A stretch of 64,000 nucleotides of DNA from Anaerolineales bacterium UBA5797 (GTDB lineage Bacteria; Chloroflexota; Anaerolineae; Anaerolineales; Villigracilaceae), in the NCBI GenBank assembly GCA_002418205.1, contig DIDP01000061.1, positions 62,001-126,000 of the forward strand, read 5' to 3'. Each line of letters opens with the position of its first letter. The first letter of the stretch is position 1. Below the pieces are notes generated by a model that searched no databases, was not told where the DNA came from, and saw only the letters and a program-made list of their open reading frames with translations. Below are positions 52,407 through 58,585 of the stretch, piece after piece. The position numbers and the translations under genes are program-made.

Positions 52407-52530
52407 CTACGAGCGTGGGATGCCCGGCCAAACGACACAGGTCGATGAAATGTTCCTGATAGGTCTGCTTCTCGCGGGCGGTCACCCGCTTCCACTTGCT
52501 GACGAAATCCTGCGGTGTGAGTTGCGGTAT
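52393..52530 (-). pseudogene. N-terminal stub of an MmeI-like DNA methyltransferase
   Basis: The minus strand encodes PQLTPQDFVSKWKRVTAREK, then QTYQEHFIDLCRLAGHPT and a stop after VEKPA. This closely matches the start of MmeI/type IIL restriction-methyltransferases and related adenine methylases, whose N-termini read QDFVxKWR ... EHFIDLCRLLG. About 45 residues remain of a protein that is normally near 1000. At the expected start, copy 1 of the cassette has ATG, whereas here it is ATA. Both the lost start and the truncation mark it as a remnant. Confidence 0.75.
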
Positions 52531-52583
52531 TCTTCCATTATACGGCAAGGCGGCTGTCACCTCGCAGATGACAGCCACCTTTT
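52515..52583 (-). repeat. promoter/start cassette, copy 2
   Basis: This is the second copy of the sequence at 47392-47461: hairpin GGCGGCTGTCA/TGACAGCCACC (52549-52559 with 52569-52579), TATAAT on minus (52542-52537), six bases, then ATA instead of ATG. It lies directly before the methyltransferase stub, which shows what the cassette used to drive. Confidence 0.65.
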
Positions 52584-52594
52584 GCCTTAAAGGC

Positions 52595-52630
52595 TGTGGC
52601 TCGGACACTAGGGCGCCGGTCCGAGCCACA
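52595..52630. other. perfect 12-bp hairpin of unknown role
   Basis: The left arm 52595-52606 pairs perfectly with 52619-52630 around a 12-base loop. There is no T-tract. It lies upstream (in minus sense) of the cassette hairpin, in the otherwise gene-free stretch 52584-52763. Confidence 0.5.
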
Positions 52631-52763
52631 TGTAGCAAGGAGTATTGGTCTCCGGTCCTCGTCGTGAAGTATATCCCGAATGGCGGTTCGTGCCTTTGCA
52701 TTCTGTTTAGGTCGCCTGACAGATCCATCGGTTGCCCCTCGCCGCCCGGACCGCATCCATCCC

Positions 52764-52792
52764 GTGACAAACCGAACCCCACTGCGTATAAT
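52764..52792 (+). promoter_or_regulatory. sigma70-like promoter of the 99-residue protein gene
   Basis: GTGACA (52764-52769) and TATAAT (52787-52792) are 17 bases apart. The leader of about 65 bases contains the tandem repeats at 52806-52847. Confidence 0.7.
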
Positions 52793-52805
52793 AATGTTGA
52801 ATACT

Positions 52806-52847
52806 GCAGGATTATCGCAGGATCATCGCAGGATGACCGCAGGAATC
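52806..52847 (+). repeat. 11-bp tandem repeats in a 5' untranslated region
   Basis: Three units GCAGGATTATC, GCAGGATCATC, GCAGGATGACC and a partial GCAGGAATC follow one another. Each carries AGGA, a Shine-Dalgarno-like core. They lie between the promoter and the ATG at 52865. Confidence 0.8.
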
Positions 52848-52864
52848 GAAAGAGAGATGCAAGA

Positions 52865-53164
52865 ATGGCAAAAGTAAAACTCAACCCGATGCTTGAGGAA
52901 CTGCACGGCAAACTGGGGGAGGTGGTCTTTCGCCGCACCCGCAAAGGCGGGATCAGCCTGATCCGCCGGGCGGATATGTCGGGCGTCAAGTGGAGTCCTG
53001 CGCAGAAGGCGAACCGTCAACGCTTCAGCCGGGCGGTGGCGTATGCCCGCTCCGCCATGCAGGACCCGGCGCTGTCGGCGAAATACGAAAAAGCCGCGAG
53101 GAGGTCGGGCAGGCGCGCCTTCGAAGAGGCGGTCTCGGATTATCTCAAAAAGCAGAAAGAATGA
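52865..53164 (+). CDS. small basic protein of unknown function
   Basis: A 99-residue, strongly basic protein (MAKVKLNPMLEELHGKLGEV, then FRRTRKGGISLIRR). It has an N-terminal beta-rich part and two helices toward the C-terminus (RQRFSRAVAYARSAM and SAKYEKAARRSGRRAF). The charge suggests nucleic-acid binding, but no known motif is present. I have a general impression of similar hypothetical proteins in other bacteria but cannot name a family. The ribosome site is GAGAG; the tandem repeats upstream also contain AGGA. Confidence 0.7.
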   Translation: MAKVKLNPMLEELHGKLGEVVFRRTRKGGISLIRRADMSGVKWSPAQKANRQRFSRAVAYARSAMQDPALSAKYEKAARRSGRRAFEEAVSDYLKKQKE

Positions 53165-53272
53165 GGTGCTGTGGGAGGCAGGCTGGTCCGTTGCCGCCCT
53201 GGCTCCGCTGGATGGCATGGAGTCCTAATCTCGCAGGCCTGGCCACTCTCCACCGGGATGCGCGGGTCTGGC

Positions 53273-53533
53273 TCATACCACTTTTGCGAACTCCGACGTT
53301 TGCATCTTCAGGTCCTGCAGTCTGGCGATTTCCGACAGGGTGGCTTCGTGGTCTGCCCAATGGGTGAAGTGTTGTTTCATGCATTTGCTGGGGATGCCCG
53401 CGGTGGCTCCCGTATCGAGATGGTAAGTGATGAAAATGACGGCGTTGTCATCGATTTCCAATACTTCACGGGCAATGTTTCTGGCGTTGTTCACATAGTA
53501 TTTCCCTGCCAGGATATTTCGGCTTTGTAACAT
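53273..53533 (-). CDS. small protein, paralogue of the protein at 57596
   Basis: An 86-residue cytoplasmic protein beginning MLQSRNILAGKYYVNNARNI. It aligns with the N-terminal 80 residues of the protein at 57596-57943: GKYYVN, then REV, a central hydrophobic strand, and WADHEA against WADREA. AAAGGAG sits at normal distance before the ATG, as in its paralogue. The repeated strands suggest a small beta-barrel (SH3-like or similar). Function unknown. Confidence 0.75.
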   Translation of the reverse strand: MLQSRNILAGKYYVNNARNIAREVLEIDDNAVIFITYHLDTGATAGIPSKCMKQHFTHWADHEATLSEIARLQDLKMQTSEFAKVV

Positions 53534-53906
53534 GGCTTGCTCCTTTCTTACTAAAACAATAACTCGGAACATGATCGATGCGACAGTAACTTCACGCCTT
53601 TGTGTTATACATCCAACGGGATCGTTATTCATGAAAACAGCTTAAGATTTCTGTGTCGAAACTGTTAACGCGTAGATCGTTGTTCCTGAAGCATTATGGA
53701 ACCATGAAAAAGATGGGAGGAGTTTGTCGACCCCGATGGGTATGAATTCTTATTGCACACACTATATCGATCAGGAGAGGCGTGAGCCTGCTCCGTTATT
53801 CCTTCTTCGATGTATAATCAAACCACTGAAATGGTGGTGGTGCTGTATGACCCATCCACAGTTCAGTGGATCGCATCACATTTCAACTTCAAGAAAGGAT
53901 ACCATT
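53534..53906. other. intergenic region between divergent genes
   Basis: In 373 bases I find no gene that I would defend. On the minus strand TGTATAAC (around 53600-53607) may be the -10 for the 86-residue protein. On the plus strand TGTATAAT (53811-53818) is the likely extended -10 for the DUF3597 gene, leaving a leader of about 80 bases. Confidence 0.5.
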
Positions 53907-54416
53907 ATGAGTCTCTTCTCGAAAATCCTTGGCAAGCTGGGAATTGGCAAGGACAAGGATGCCCCCGCCCCAACAGCTGCGGCTACGGCTGCTCCGAAAC
54001 CTGCGGCTGCCCCTGCACCGAAGCCCGCGGCTCCCGTCAAGTCGCCGGTCAAGCCCTCAATGCCTCCGGCCGCCCAGGGCGCACCCAGGCCCGCCGCCAC
54101 AGCCATGCAGGCTGATATGATGAAAGGAGCCCAAAAGCCGGCGGCGCCGGCGCCCATGGCGGAAGTGGACGTTGTCAAAAAACTGGAAGGGCTTGCCAAA
54201 GGGACGGGCCTCGATTGGAAGGTGTCGATCGTGGACCTGCTGAAACTGCTGGAAATCGACAGCAGCCGCGAAGCCCGCAATGAACTGGCGAAGGAACTTG
54301 GCTGCCCCGAAGAATTCATGAAGGATTCAGCCAAGATGAACACCTGGCTCCATAAGACCGTGCTGAAGAAGATCGCCGAGAACGGCGGGAATATCCCAAA
54401 GGAACTGCTGGACTGA
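53907..54416 (+). CDS. DUF3597 family protein
   Basis: A 169-residue protein. It starts MSLFSKILGKLGIGKDKD, has an Ala/Pro/Lys-rich linker (about 20-85), and ends with a helical domain containing LDWKVSIVDLLKLLEIDSSR, ARNELAKELGCPEE and MNTWLHKTVLKKIAENGG. This is the DUF3597 arrangement, including the amphipathic N-terminus. Length is typical. Function is unknown; some members are linked to envelope or stress contexts. AAAGGA lies seven bases before the ATG. Confidence 0.9.
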   Translation: MSLFSKILGKLGIGKDKDAPAPTAAATAAPKPAAAPAPKPAAPVKSPVKPSMPPAAQGAPRPAATAMQADMMKGAQKPAAPAPMAEVDVVKKLEGLAKGTGLDWKVSIVDLLKLLEIDSSREARNELAKELGCPEEFMKDSAKMNTWLHKTVLKKIAENGGNIPKELLD

Positions 54417-54461
54417 TATCAGGTGGGGTGGGGGGACAGGCGGGTGAAAAAATATGGAATA

Positions 54462-54493
54462 AAAAGACGGACACCCCAATGTCCGTCTTTTTT
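54462..54493. terminator. bidirectional terminator
   Basis: A perfect 12-base stem (54462-54473 with 54480-54491) has a 6-base loop and A and T runs on both sides. It serves the DUF3597 gene and the convergent gene at 54520. Confidence 0.9.
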
Positions 54494-54519
54494 GTTTGAA
54501 TGCCCGGGGTATCGGATTG

Positions 54520-55215
54520 TTACTTCTTTTGCATGAATGCCTGGAGCAGGGCGTTGGCGACCAACTGTCCCGATTGCTGGCGATGCGGTTTTTGCCCCAA
54601 GGGTCCGGCTGAGATCAGGGCGTTGAGACCGGCTTGTAATGTGCTCTGTCCCTGTTGTTTGGCGTTCATGAACGCCATGCCCGCATTGAGCAGGTCGCCC
54701 ATGTCGAACCCATCCTGCTGCTGGTTGCCCTGTGGGGGCTGCCCGCTCCCGCCAAGCAGGGCGCCAAGCAGATCGCCGCCGCCCGAGGAAGAGGTCCCTC
54801 CGCCGCCGAGCAGCGCCTCCAATGGATTGTTTTCCTGTTGCTGTTGGGGCTGTCCGCCGCCCAGCAGGGATTGGATCAGCAGCATGGCGTTATCCGGTGT
54901 GACCGCGGACTGCCCCTGGAACTGCTGCGCGGCTTGTGCAAGTCCCTGTGAGTAGGCTTGCGCCGAGCCACTCTTGCCGTTCTGCGCCAGATACTGGCTG
55001 GCTTGACTGAGTTGCTGGGATGGGGGGGCATTTTTGTTCTGCGCCATCACCTGCGAGATCATGTTGAATACCTGCACCATGTTATCCCCGTGATCGTGGT
55101 TGAGGGTATCCGCTTCATTGAGCGTGCTCTGATTGGAGGTCAATGCCTGGCTGGCGGCGTTGAACAGCGCTGACAGGTCCATGCCCTTCCCTTTATTGGA
55201 GGTGCTGTTTGCCAT
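54520..55215 (-). CDS. Gln/Gly-rich protein with N-terminal helical domain
   Basis: A 231-residue protein. The N-terminal half (about 10-110) is helical with DLSALFNAASQALTSNQ and ADTLNHDHGDNMVQVFN; the NHDHGDNM segment recalls DAK-type dihydroxyacetone-kinase domains, though I cannot claim membership. The middle (about 110-170) is Gly/Gln-rich low complexity with LLGGG repeats, and the C-terminus is helical (ALNALISAGPLGQK ... ANALLQAF). It is cytoplasmic with no export signal. AAAGGA precedes the ATG. A 16-base palindrome lies just upstream. Confidence 0.7.
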   Translation of the reverse strand: MANSTSNKGKGMDLSALFNAASQALTSNQSTLNEADTLNHDHGDNMVQVFNMISQVMAQNKNAPPSQQLSQASQYLAQNGKSGSAQAYSQGLAQAAQQFQGQSAVTPDNAMLLIQSLLGGGQPQQQQENNPLEALLGGGGTSSSGGGDLLGALLGGSGQPPQGNQQQDGFDMGDLLNAGMAFMNAKQQGQSTLQAGLNALISAGPLGQKPHRQQSGQLVANALLQAFMQKK

Positions 55216-55227
55216 TTGGGTGTCCTT

Positions 55228-55243
55228 TCTCGATATATCGAGA
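55228..55243. promoter_or_regulatory. perfect 16-bp palindrome upstream of the Gln/Gly-rich protein gene
   Basis: TCTCGATATATCGAGA is self-complementary over all 16 bases and lies 12 bases before the ATG at 55215. It includes TATAT and may be an operator over the promoter. Confidence 0.45.
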
Positions 55244-55287
55244 GTATATCACCGGAGCAGGTGAAATCCCGGTTCACTGAAATACAG

Positions 55288-55324
55288 CAAGGTGACCGTC
55301 ATTTCATAGCTGGCGGTCACCTTG
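55288..55324. terminator. hairpin downstream of the UbiA gene
   Basis: An 11-base perfect stem (55288-55298 with 55314-55324) has a 15-base loop. There is no T-tract on the minus strand, so termination is uncertain. Confidence 0.4.
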
Positions 55325-55349
55325 TGATTGCCGAGCCGAGCGAGACGGT

Positions 55350-56390
55350 TTATCTCCAGAACCCGGGCAGGAAGGTACGCAGGAGCGTGTCGATGATGAG
55401 TCCCAGCACGAAGTAGTTGCTGAACACGCGGTTGTGGACAAAGCAGACGGTGGAGAACCAGCGGGGCCAGATCGGGTAGCCTTCCGGAGGTCCGGCGGGA
55501 CGCGGCTTTGACATCCGCTGGATTGCGACGACTGCCGGTTTGTAGGCGACGAACACCAGCAGCATCACGGGCGTGAAGAAGTGCGTCACGAAGATCATAT
55601 AAAGTGTGATCAGGTAGGACAGTACGATGGCGGACATGGTAATAAAGCGGGCGGCGGTCTCACCGACCAGCACGGGCAGCGTCCGCACGCCCTTCCCAAG
55701 ATCCTCCTTGCGCTTGTCGGTGTGTTTGCCGAGGTTGATCGTGACCACGTTCAAGCCGATCGGCAGGCTGGCAAGGATGACCGTCCAATCCCAGATGCCG
55801 GTCAGGACGAAATATACTCCGCCGATCATCAAGGGTCCCCAGATGATGAAGATGGAGAGTTCGCCGATGCCGACGTACTTCAACGGGTAGGTGTAGAACA
55901 GCAGGATGAACGCCCCGACCGCGAACAGCCAGATCACGATGGGTGCGAAGTCCGTCACGATCAGCGCGTAGATGCCCGAAAGCGTCGCCAGAAAACCGCT
56001 GACGGCAAACCAGCGCAGGTGCGTGGGCTTGTCCCAAAATCCCTGCGCCAGCGGATGGACGCCGTATTGCGTGCGGAAATAGTTGTCCTTGTCGATGCCG
56101 CGGCTGAAGTCGGTGTAATCGTTGATCAGGTTGTTGGTGCCGTGAGCGATGAAGAGTCCCAACGTGAGGATCAGCCAGGTCCAGATATTGAACGGCAGGT
56201 CGTGGGCGTGGAGGTACTGCCAGGCAAGTAATCCGCCGATCAGACCGGAATACAGCGTGATCGTCCCGACGGCAGAACGCGTGGCGATGAACCATTTCGA
56301 GAACACGTCCAGCGCATCCCATTCCTTTTTGTCGTCCATTTTGATGAGTTGGGTAAGCGACTTGCGCCACATGGAAAATGTTGTGTTCAT
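55350..56390 (-). CDS. UbiA-family prenyltransferase, MenA-like
   Basis: A 346-residue membrane enzyme that transfers a polyprenyl group onto an aromatic ring. The first Asp-rich motif is NNLINDYTDFSRGID and the second is GKHTDKRKEDLGKG; both bind magnesium pyrophosphate. About eight helices follow. The pattern fits 1,4-dihydroxy-2-naphthoate polyprenyltransferase (MenA) more than COQ2, but no other menaquinone gene is present here. The start at 56390 has AAAGGAGAG upstream; a longer frame to 56453 is not supported. Confidence 0.85.
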   Translation of the reverse strand: MNTTFSMWRKSLTQLIKMDDKKEWDALDVFSKWFIATRSAVGTITLYSGLIGGLLAWQYLHAHDLPFNIWTWLILTLGLFIAHGTNNLINDYTDFSRGIDKDNYFRTQYGVHPLAQGFWDKPTHLRWFAVSGFLATLSGIYALIVTDFAPIVIWLFAVGAFILLFYTYPLKYVGIGELSIFIIWGPLMIGGVYFVLTGIWDWTVILASLPIGLNVVTINLGKHTDKRKEDLGKGVRTLPVLVGETAARFITMSAIVLSYLITLYMIFVTHFFTPVMLLVFVAYKPAVVAIQRMSKPRPAGPPEGYPIWPRWFSTVCFVHNRVFSNYFVLGLIIDTLLRTFLPGFWR

Positions 56391-56462
56391 GTCTCTCCTT
56401 TGCGATTGTTCATGAGTCAGAACCAGCCAATTTGCGCCATTATACCGACGCAAGTACGGAAG

Positions 56463-57170
56463 TCAAGAGAGACCGTTGAAACGTTCGACCAACTTGAGCA
56501 TCTTCTCGTAATGCGAACCCTTCCAGTAGATCTGTCCGCAAGCGGGGCAGATGTGGAACTCATCGAAATATAATCTGGTCAGCGGTTCAAGCCGTTCGAT
56601 GATCGCTTCCTTCTCGACCGGCTCAAGCGGATGATTACAGCGGATGCAGCGGTGGAACGGCTGGGTTGCTCCGCTCAACTTGAATCGTTCCAGCACTTCC
56701 GTCAGTTGTTCGAGCGAGTCAAGGGAGCGCAGGCAGTATCCGTGGCGGATGACCTTCCGCATCAACAGGCGCCGGTCACGGGTCAGCAGGATGCGCTCCT
56801 CCTGCCCGGCGATCTCCGCGATCTGCGCGTCGTCGTAATCGTTCTGATACAAACAATCGAACCCCAACATCCGCAAAAGCGAAGCCAGCCGCCCAAGGTG
56901 GCAATCCAACAGGAAGCGCGGCTCGATGGGGCAACCGTCCGCGATGGGATGGAGTTCGACCCGGTCCCCATCCTGCGTGATGTCGTTCACGCTTCCCTCC
57001 CGACCGTTGACCTGAACCCGTCCGATCTCAGGGTGAGGCGCCCCGAGCGACTCAGCCAAATGCTTGATGGATTGTTGTCCGCGAAATGCAATGACAATCG
57101 CCTTGTCCCGTTGATCGCGTTTCAGGAAATCATTTAGTCTGCCGTGAAAGTGAAAGGTCGCTTCACTCAT
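56463..57170 (-). CDS. Mut7-C RNase domain protein with ubiquitin-like N-terminus
   Basis: A 235-residue protein. Residues 1-80 form a ubiquitin-like domain (TFHFHGRLNDFL, DGDRVELHPIADG). Residues 85-170 are a Mut7-C PIN-like RNase domain with LLDCHLGRLASLLRMLGFD, YDDAQIAEIA and LLTRDRRL, whose acidic residues should bind metal. At 175-225 a zinc ribbon has CIRCNHPL ... CPACGQIYWKGSHY. This domain order is standard for bacterial Mut7-C proteins, which are presumed to cleave RNA. It is divergent from the small gene at 57239. Confidence 0.9.
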   Translation of the reverse strand: MSEATFHFHGRLNDFLKRDQRDKAIVIAFRGQQSIKHLAESLGAPHPEIGRVQVNGREGSVNDITQDGDRVELHPIADGCPIEPRFLLDCHLGRLASLLRMLGFDCLYQNDYDDAQIAEIAGQEERILLTRDRRLLMRKVIRHGYCLRSLDSLEQLTEVLERFKLSGATQPFHRCIRCNHPLEPVEKEAIIERLEPLTRLYFDEFHICPACGQIYWKGSHYEKMLKLVERFNGLS

Positions 57171-57211
57171 ACTGTCATTATATGTTTATTTTGATTCAAC
57201 CGTTGAAAAGA

Positions 57212-57217
57212 TATAAT
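57212..57217 (+). promoter_or_regulatory. -10 of the helical protein gene
   Basis: TATAAT at 57212-57217, with TTTGAT (57190-57195) as a possible -35 at 16 bases. The leader of about 15 bases contains AAGGAG. Confidence 0.6.
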
Positions 57218-57238
57218 GATGACGATAAGGAGAACCGC

Positions 57239-57499
57239 ATGGCAAAATTGATCCCCGCCACCGAGCGCATCGTCCGCGCCCGAAAACTGATCCAGCAAGC
57301 CCGCGACCTTCCCGTCCCGACCACGGGACTCGGCCGGAGTGACTTTTCCTACATTGCGCAGGTCAAGGATCTGATGCGCCAGGCGAGAGATCTGGTCAAG
57401 TTCATCCCGCAGACTGCCGGCGTCTCTGCCGAAATGAAGGAGGAAGTGAAAAAGATCTACGATGAGATCGAACAAGCGGTACAGGAGATTTTGTATTGA
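57239..57499 (+). CDS. small helical protein of unknown function
   Basis: An 86-residue protein made of three helices (about 5-25, 38-55, 60-86), for example RIVRARKLIQQARDLPV, then YIAQVKDLMRQARDLVKF and MKEEVKKIYDEIEQAVQEIL. The repeated QARDL suggests an internal duplication of a helix pair. No known motif is visible. It has a strong ribosome site (AAGGAG) and its own promoter and terminator, so it is likely a real gene. Confidence 0.75.
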   Translation: MAKLIPATERIVRARKLIQQARDLPVPTTGLGRSDFSYIAQVKDLMRQARDLVKFIPQTAGVSAEMKEEVKKIYDEIEQAVQEILY

Positions 57500-57539
57500 A
57501 ATTCATCCTCGTAAAATTTCAGTGCTGCCTCCGGGTAAA

Positions 57540-57574
57540 TCGAAAGCGGACGAGAGAATTTCGTCCGCTTTCGA
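57540..57574. terminator. bidirectional hairpin between convergent small genes
   Basis: A 13-base perfect stem (57540-57552 with 57562-57574) has a 9-base loop. The core AAGCGGACG is shared with the terminators at 46771 and 58517. Confidence 0.7.
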
Positions 57575-57595
57575 TATTTATGCTGCTGGTTGTCC

Positions 57596-57943
57596 CTATC
57601 CGCTTGGGGTGAGGTTGCGGAGTTCGGTCTGGGCATGAGCTTTGTTTGTCTCGGGGATGACATCTTCGATCTTGAATCCCTGCTCTCCGTGTTCGAATAC
57701 TGCCGTTGCTTCATCCCGCTTCAACTTTGCCACTTCTTCCGGTCGGGCTTCCCGGTCTGCCCAGCGGATCATCCTGGCTTTGTGACAGATCTGCGCCGGT
57801 GCGCGGAGCAGGTTCCCGCTCCGCAGATCGTAGGCATTGTATACGACTTTATTGTGATGCATGACCGTGATCACTTCCCTGACGGTGTGGTCCCGGTCAT
57901 TCACATAATATTTCCCCACGCTGACATCTCGTCTGTTCAACAT
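57596..57943 (-). CDS. small protein, paralogue of the protein at 53273
   Basis: A 115-residue protein starting MLNRRDVSVGKYYVNDRDHT. Its first 80 residues match the 86-residue protein at 53273 (GKYYVN, REVI, WADREA), and 35 extra residues follow that are polar and possibly disordered. AAAGGAG precedes the ATG, and the leaders of both genes look alike near the ribosome site. Function unknown; the pair are 4 kb apart and in the same orientation. Confidence 0.75.
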   Translation of the reverse strand: MLNRRDVSVGKYYVNDRDHTVREVITVMHHNKVVYNAYDLRSGNLLRAPAQICHKARMIRWADREARPEEVAKLKRDEATAVFEHGEQGFKIEDVIPETNKAHAQTELRNLTPSG

Positions 57944-58161
57944 TTCATACTCCTTTCATTGTTAAAGGCTTGTCTGTGATGTTGCGCAAAGATTCGATTG
58001 TGTGAAATAATGGGAGTGTATCCGGCGTTACAACCTTGCACGGATGATTCATTCTACCCGATCTTCGATGGAGGATGACTCCCTACAAATATCCTATTAT
58101 CTTCTTATCGATATTTCATCTGTGTTGAAACATCTTTTAATGAGGCTTTCTCGTTATGTGG

Positions 58162-58191
58162 TTGTTCCGAAGGACCAAAACGTTGTAAAAT
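58162..58191 (+). promoter_or_regulatory. promoter of the DUF4404 gene
   Basis: TTGTTC (58162-58167) and TGTAAAAT (58184-58191) are 18 bases apart (to the hexamer TAAAAT). The rest of the 294-base gap (57944-58237) shows no gene or hairpin that I can support. Confidence 0.5.
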
Positions 58192-58237
58192 AGAGTTGGA
58201 TCGTTCGTCATTCTTCGACAAAAGGAGGAGCTTTACC

Positions 58238-58498
58238 ATGACCGAAAAAGAGTTAAGCAAGCTTCTCGAACGGCTTCATGAAGAACTTGAGAAGACCGAA
58301 GTTGTGGATGAAAAGGGGCGTGAATTGTTACGCAGCATCGATGCGGATATTCAGAAACTGCTGGAACCCTCGGCTACTGCAAACCCATCCCTGTTTGAAC
58401 GCTTGCAGGATGCCATCGATCACTTTGAAGTCGAGCACCCTGCCATCACCGCGGCGCTCTCACAGATGTTGAATGCGCTGAACAACGCGGGCATATAG
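58238..58498 (+). CDS. DUF4404 family protein
   Basis: An 86-residue helical protein: MTEKELSKLLERLHEELEKT, then DEKGRELLRSIDADIQKLLE and a final amphipathic helix PAITAALSQMLNALNNAGI. This is the DUF4404 pattern and length. Function unknown. The ribosome site AGGAGGAG is near perfect, which suggests high expression. It is followed directly by a terminator. Confidence 0.88.
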   Translation: MTEKELSKLLERLHEELEKTEVVDEKGRELLRSIDADIQKLLEPSATANPSLFERLQDAIDHFEVEHPAITAALSQMLNALNNAGI

Positions 58499-58516
58499 AA
58501 CGGCCATCAATATATG

Positions 58517-58543
58517 GCGGACGAGGAGACTCGTCCGCTTTTT
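58517..58543 (+). terminator. terminator of the DUF4404 gene
   Basis: GCGGACGAG (58517-58525) pairs perfectly with CTCGTCCGC (58530-58538) around GAGA, followed by five T residues. Confidence 0.88.
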
Positions 58544-58555
58544 GTTTTCCAAATG

Positions 58556-58561
58556 TATAAT
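58556..58561 (+). promoter_or_regulatory. extended -10 of the AarF/UbiB-like gene
   Basis: TGTATAAT (58554-58561) lies 24 bases before the ATG at 58586 and directly after the preceding terminator. The -35 would fall inside the terminator hairpin. Confidence 0.5.
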
Positions 58562-58585
58562 GGAGTTGTCACAACAGGGAACATC

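Noticed and set aside
52595..52630. A tRNA or structured ncRNA at the 12-bp hairpin
   Set aside because: No cloverleaf, no T-loop sequence and no CCA-type end are present; it is listed only as a hairpin.
52806..52847. A small CRISPR-like array
   Set aside because: The units are 11 bases with no spacers and no cas genes nearby.
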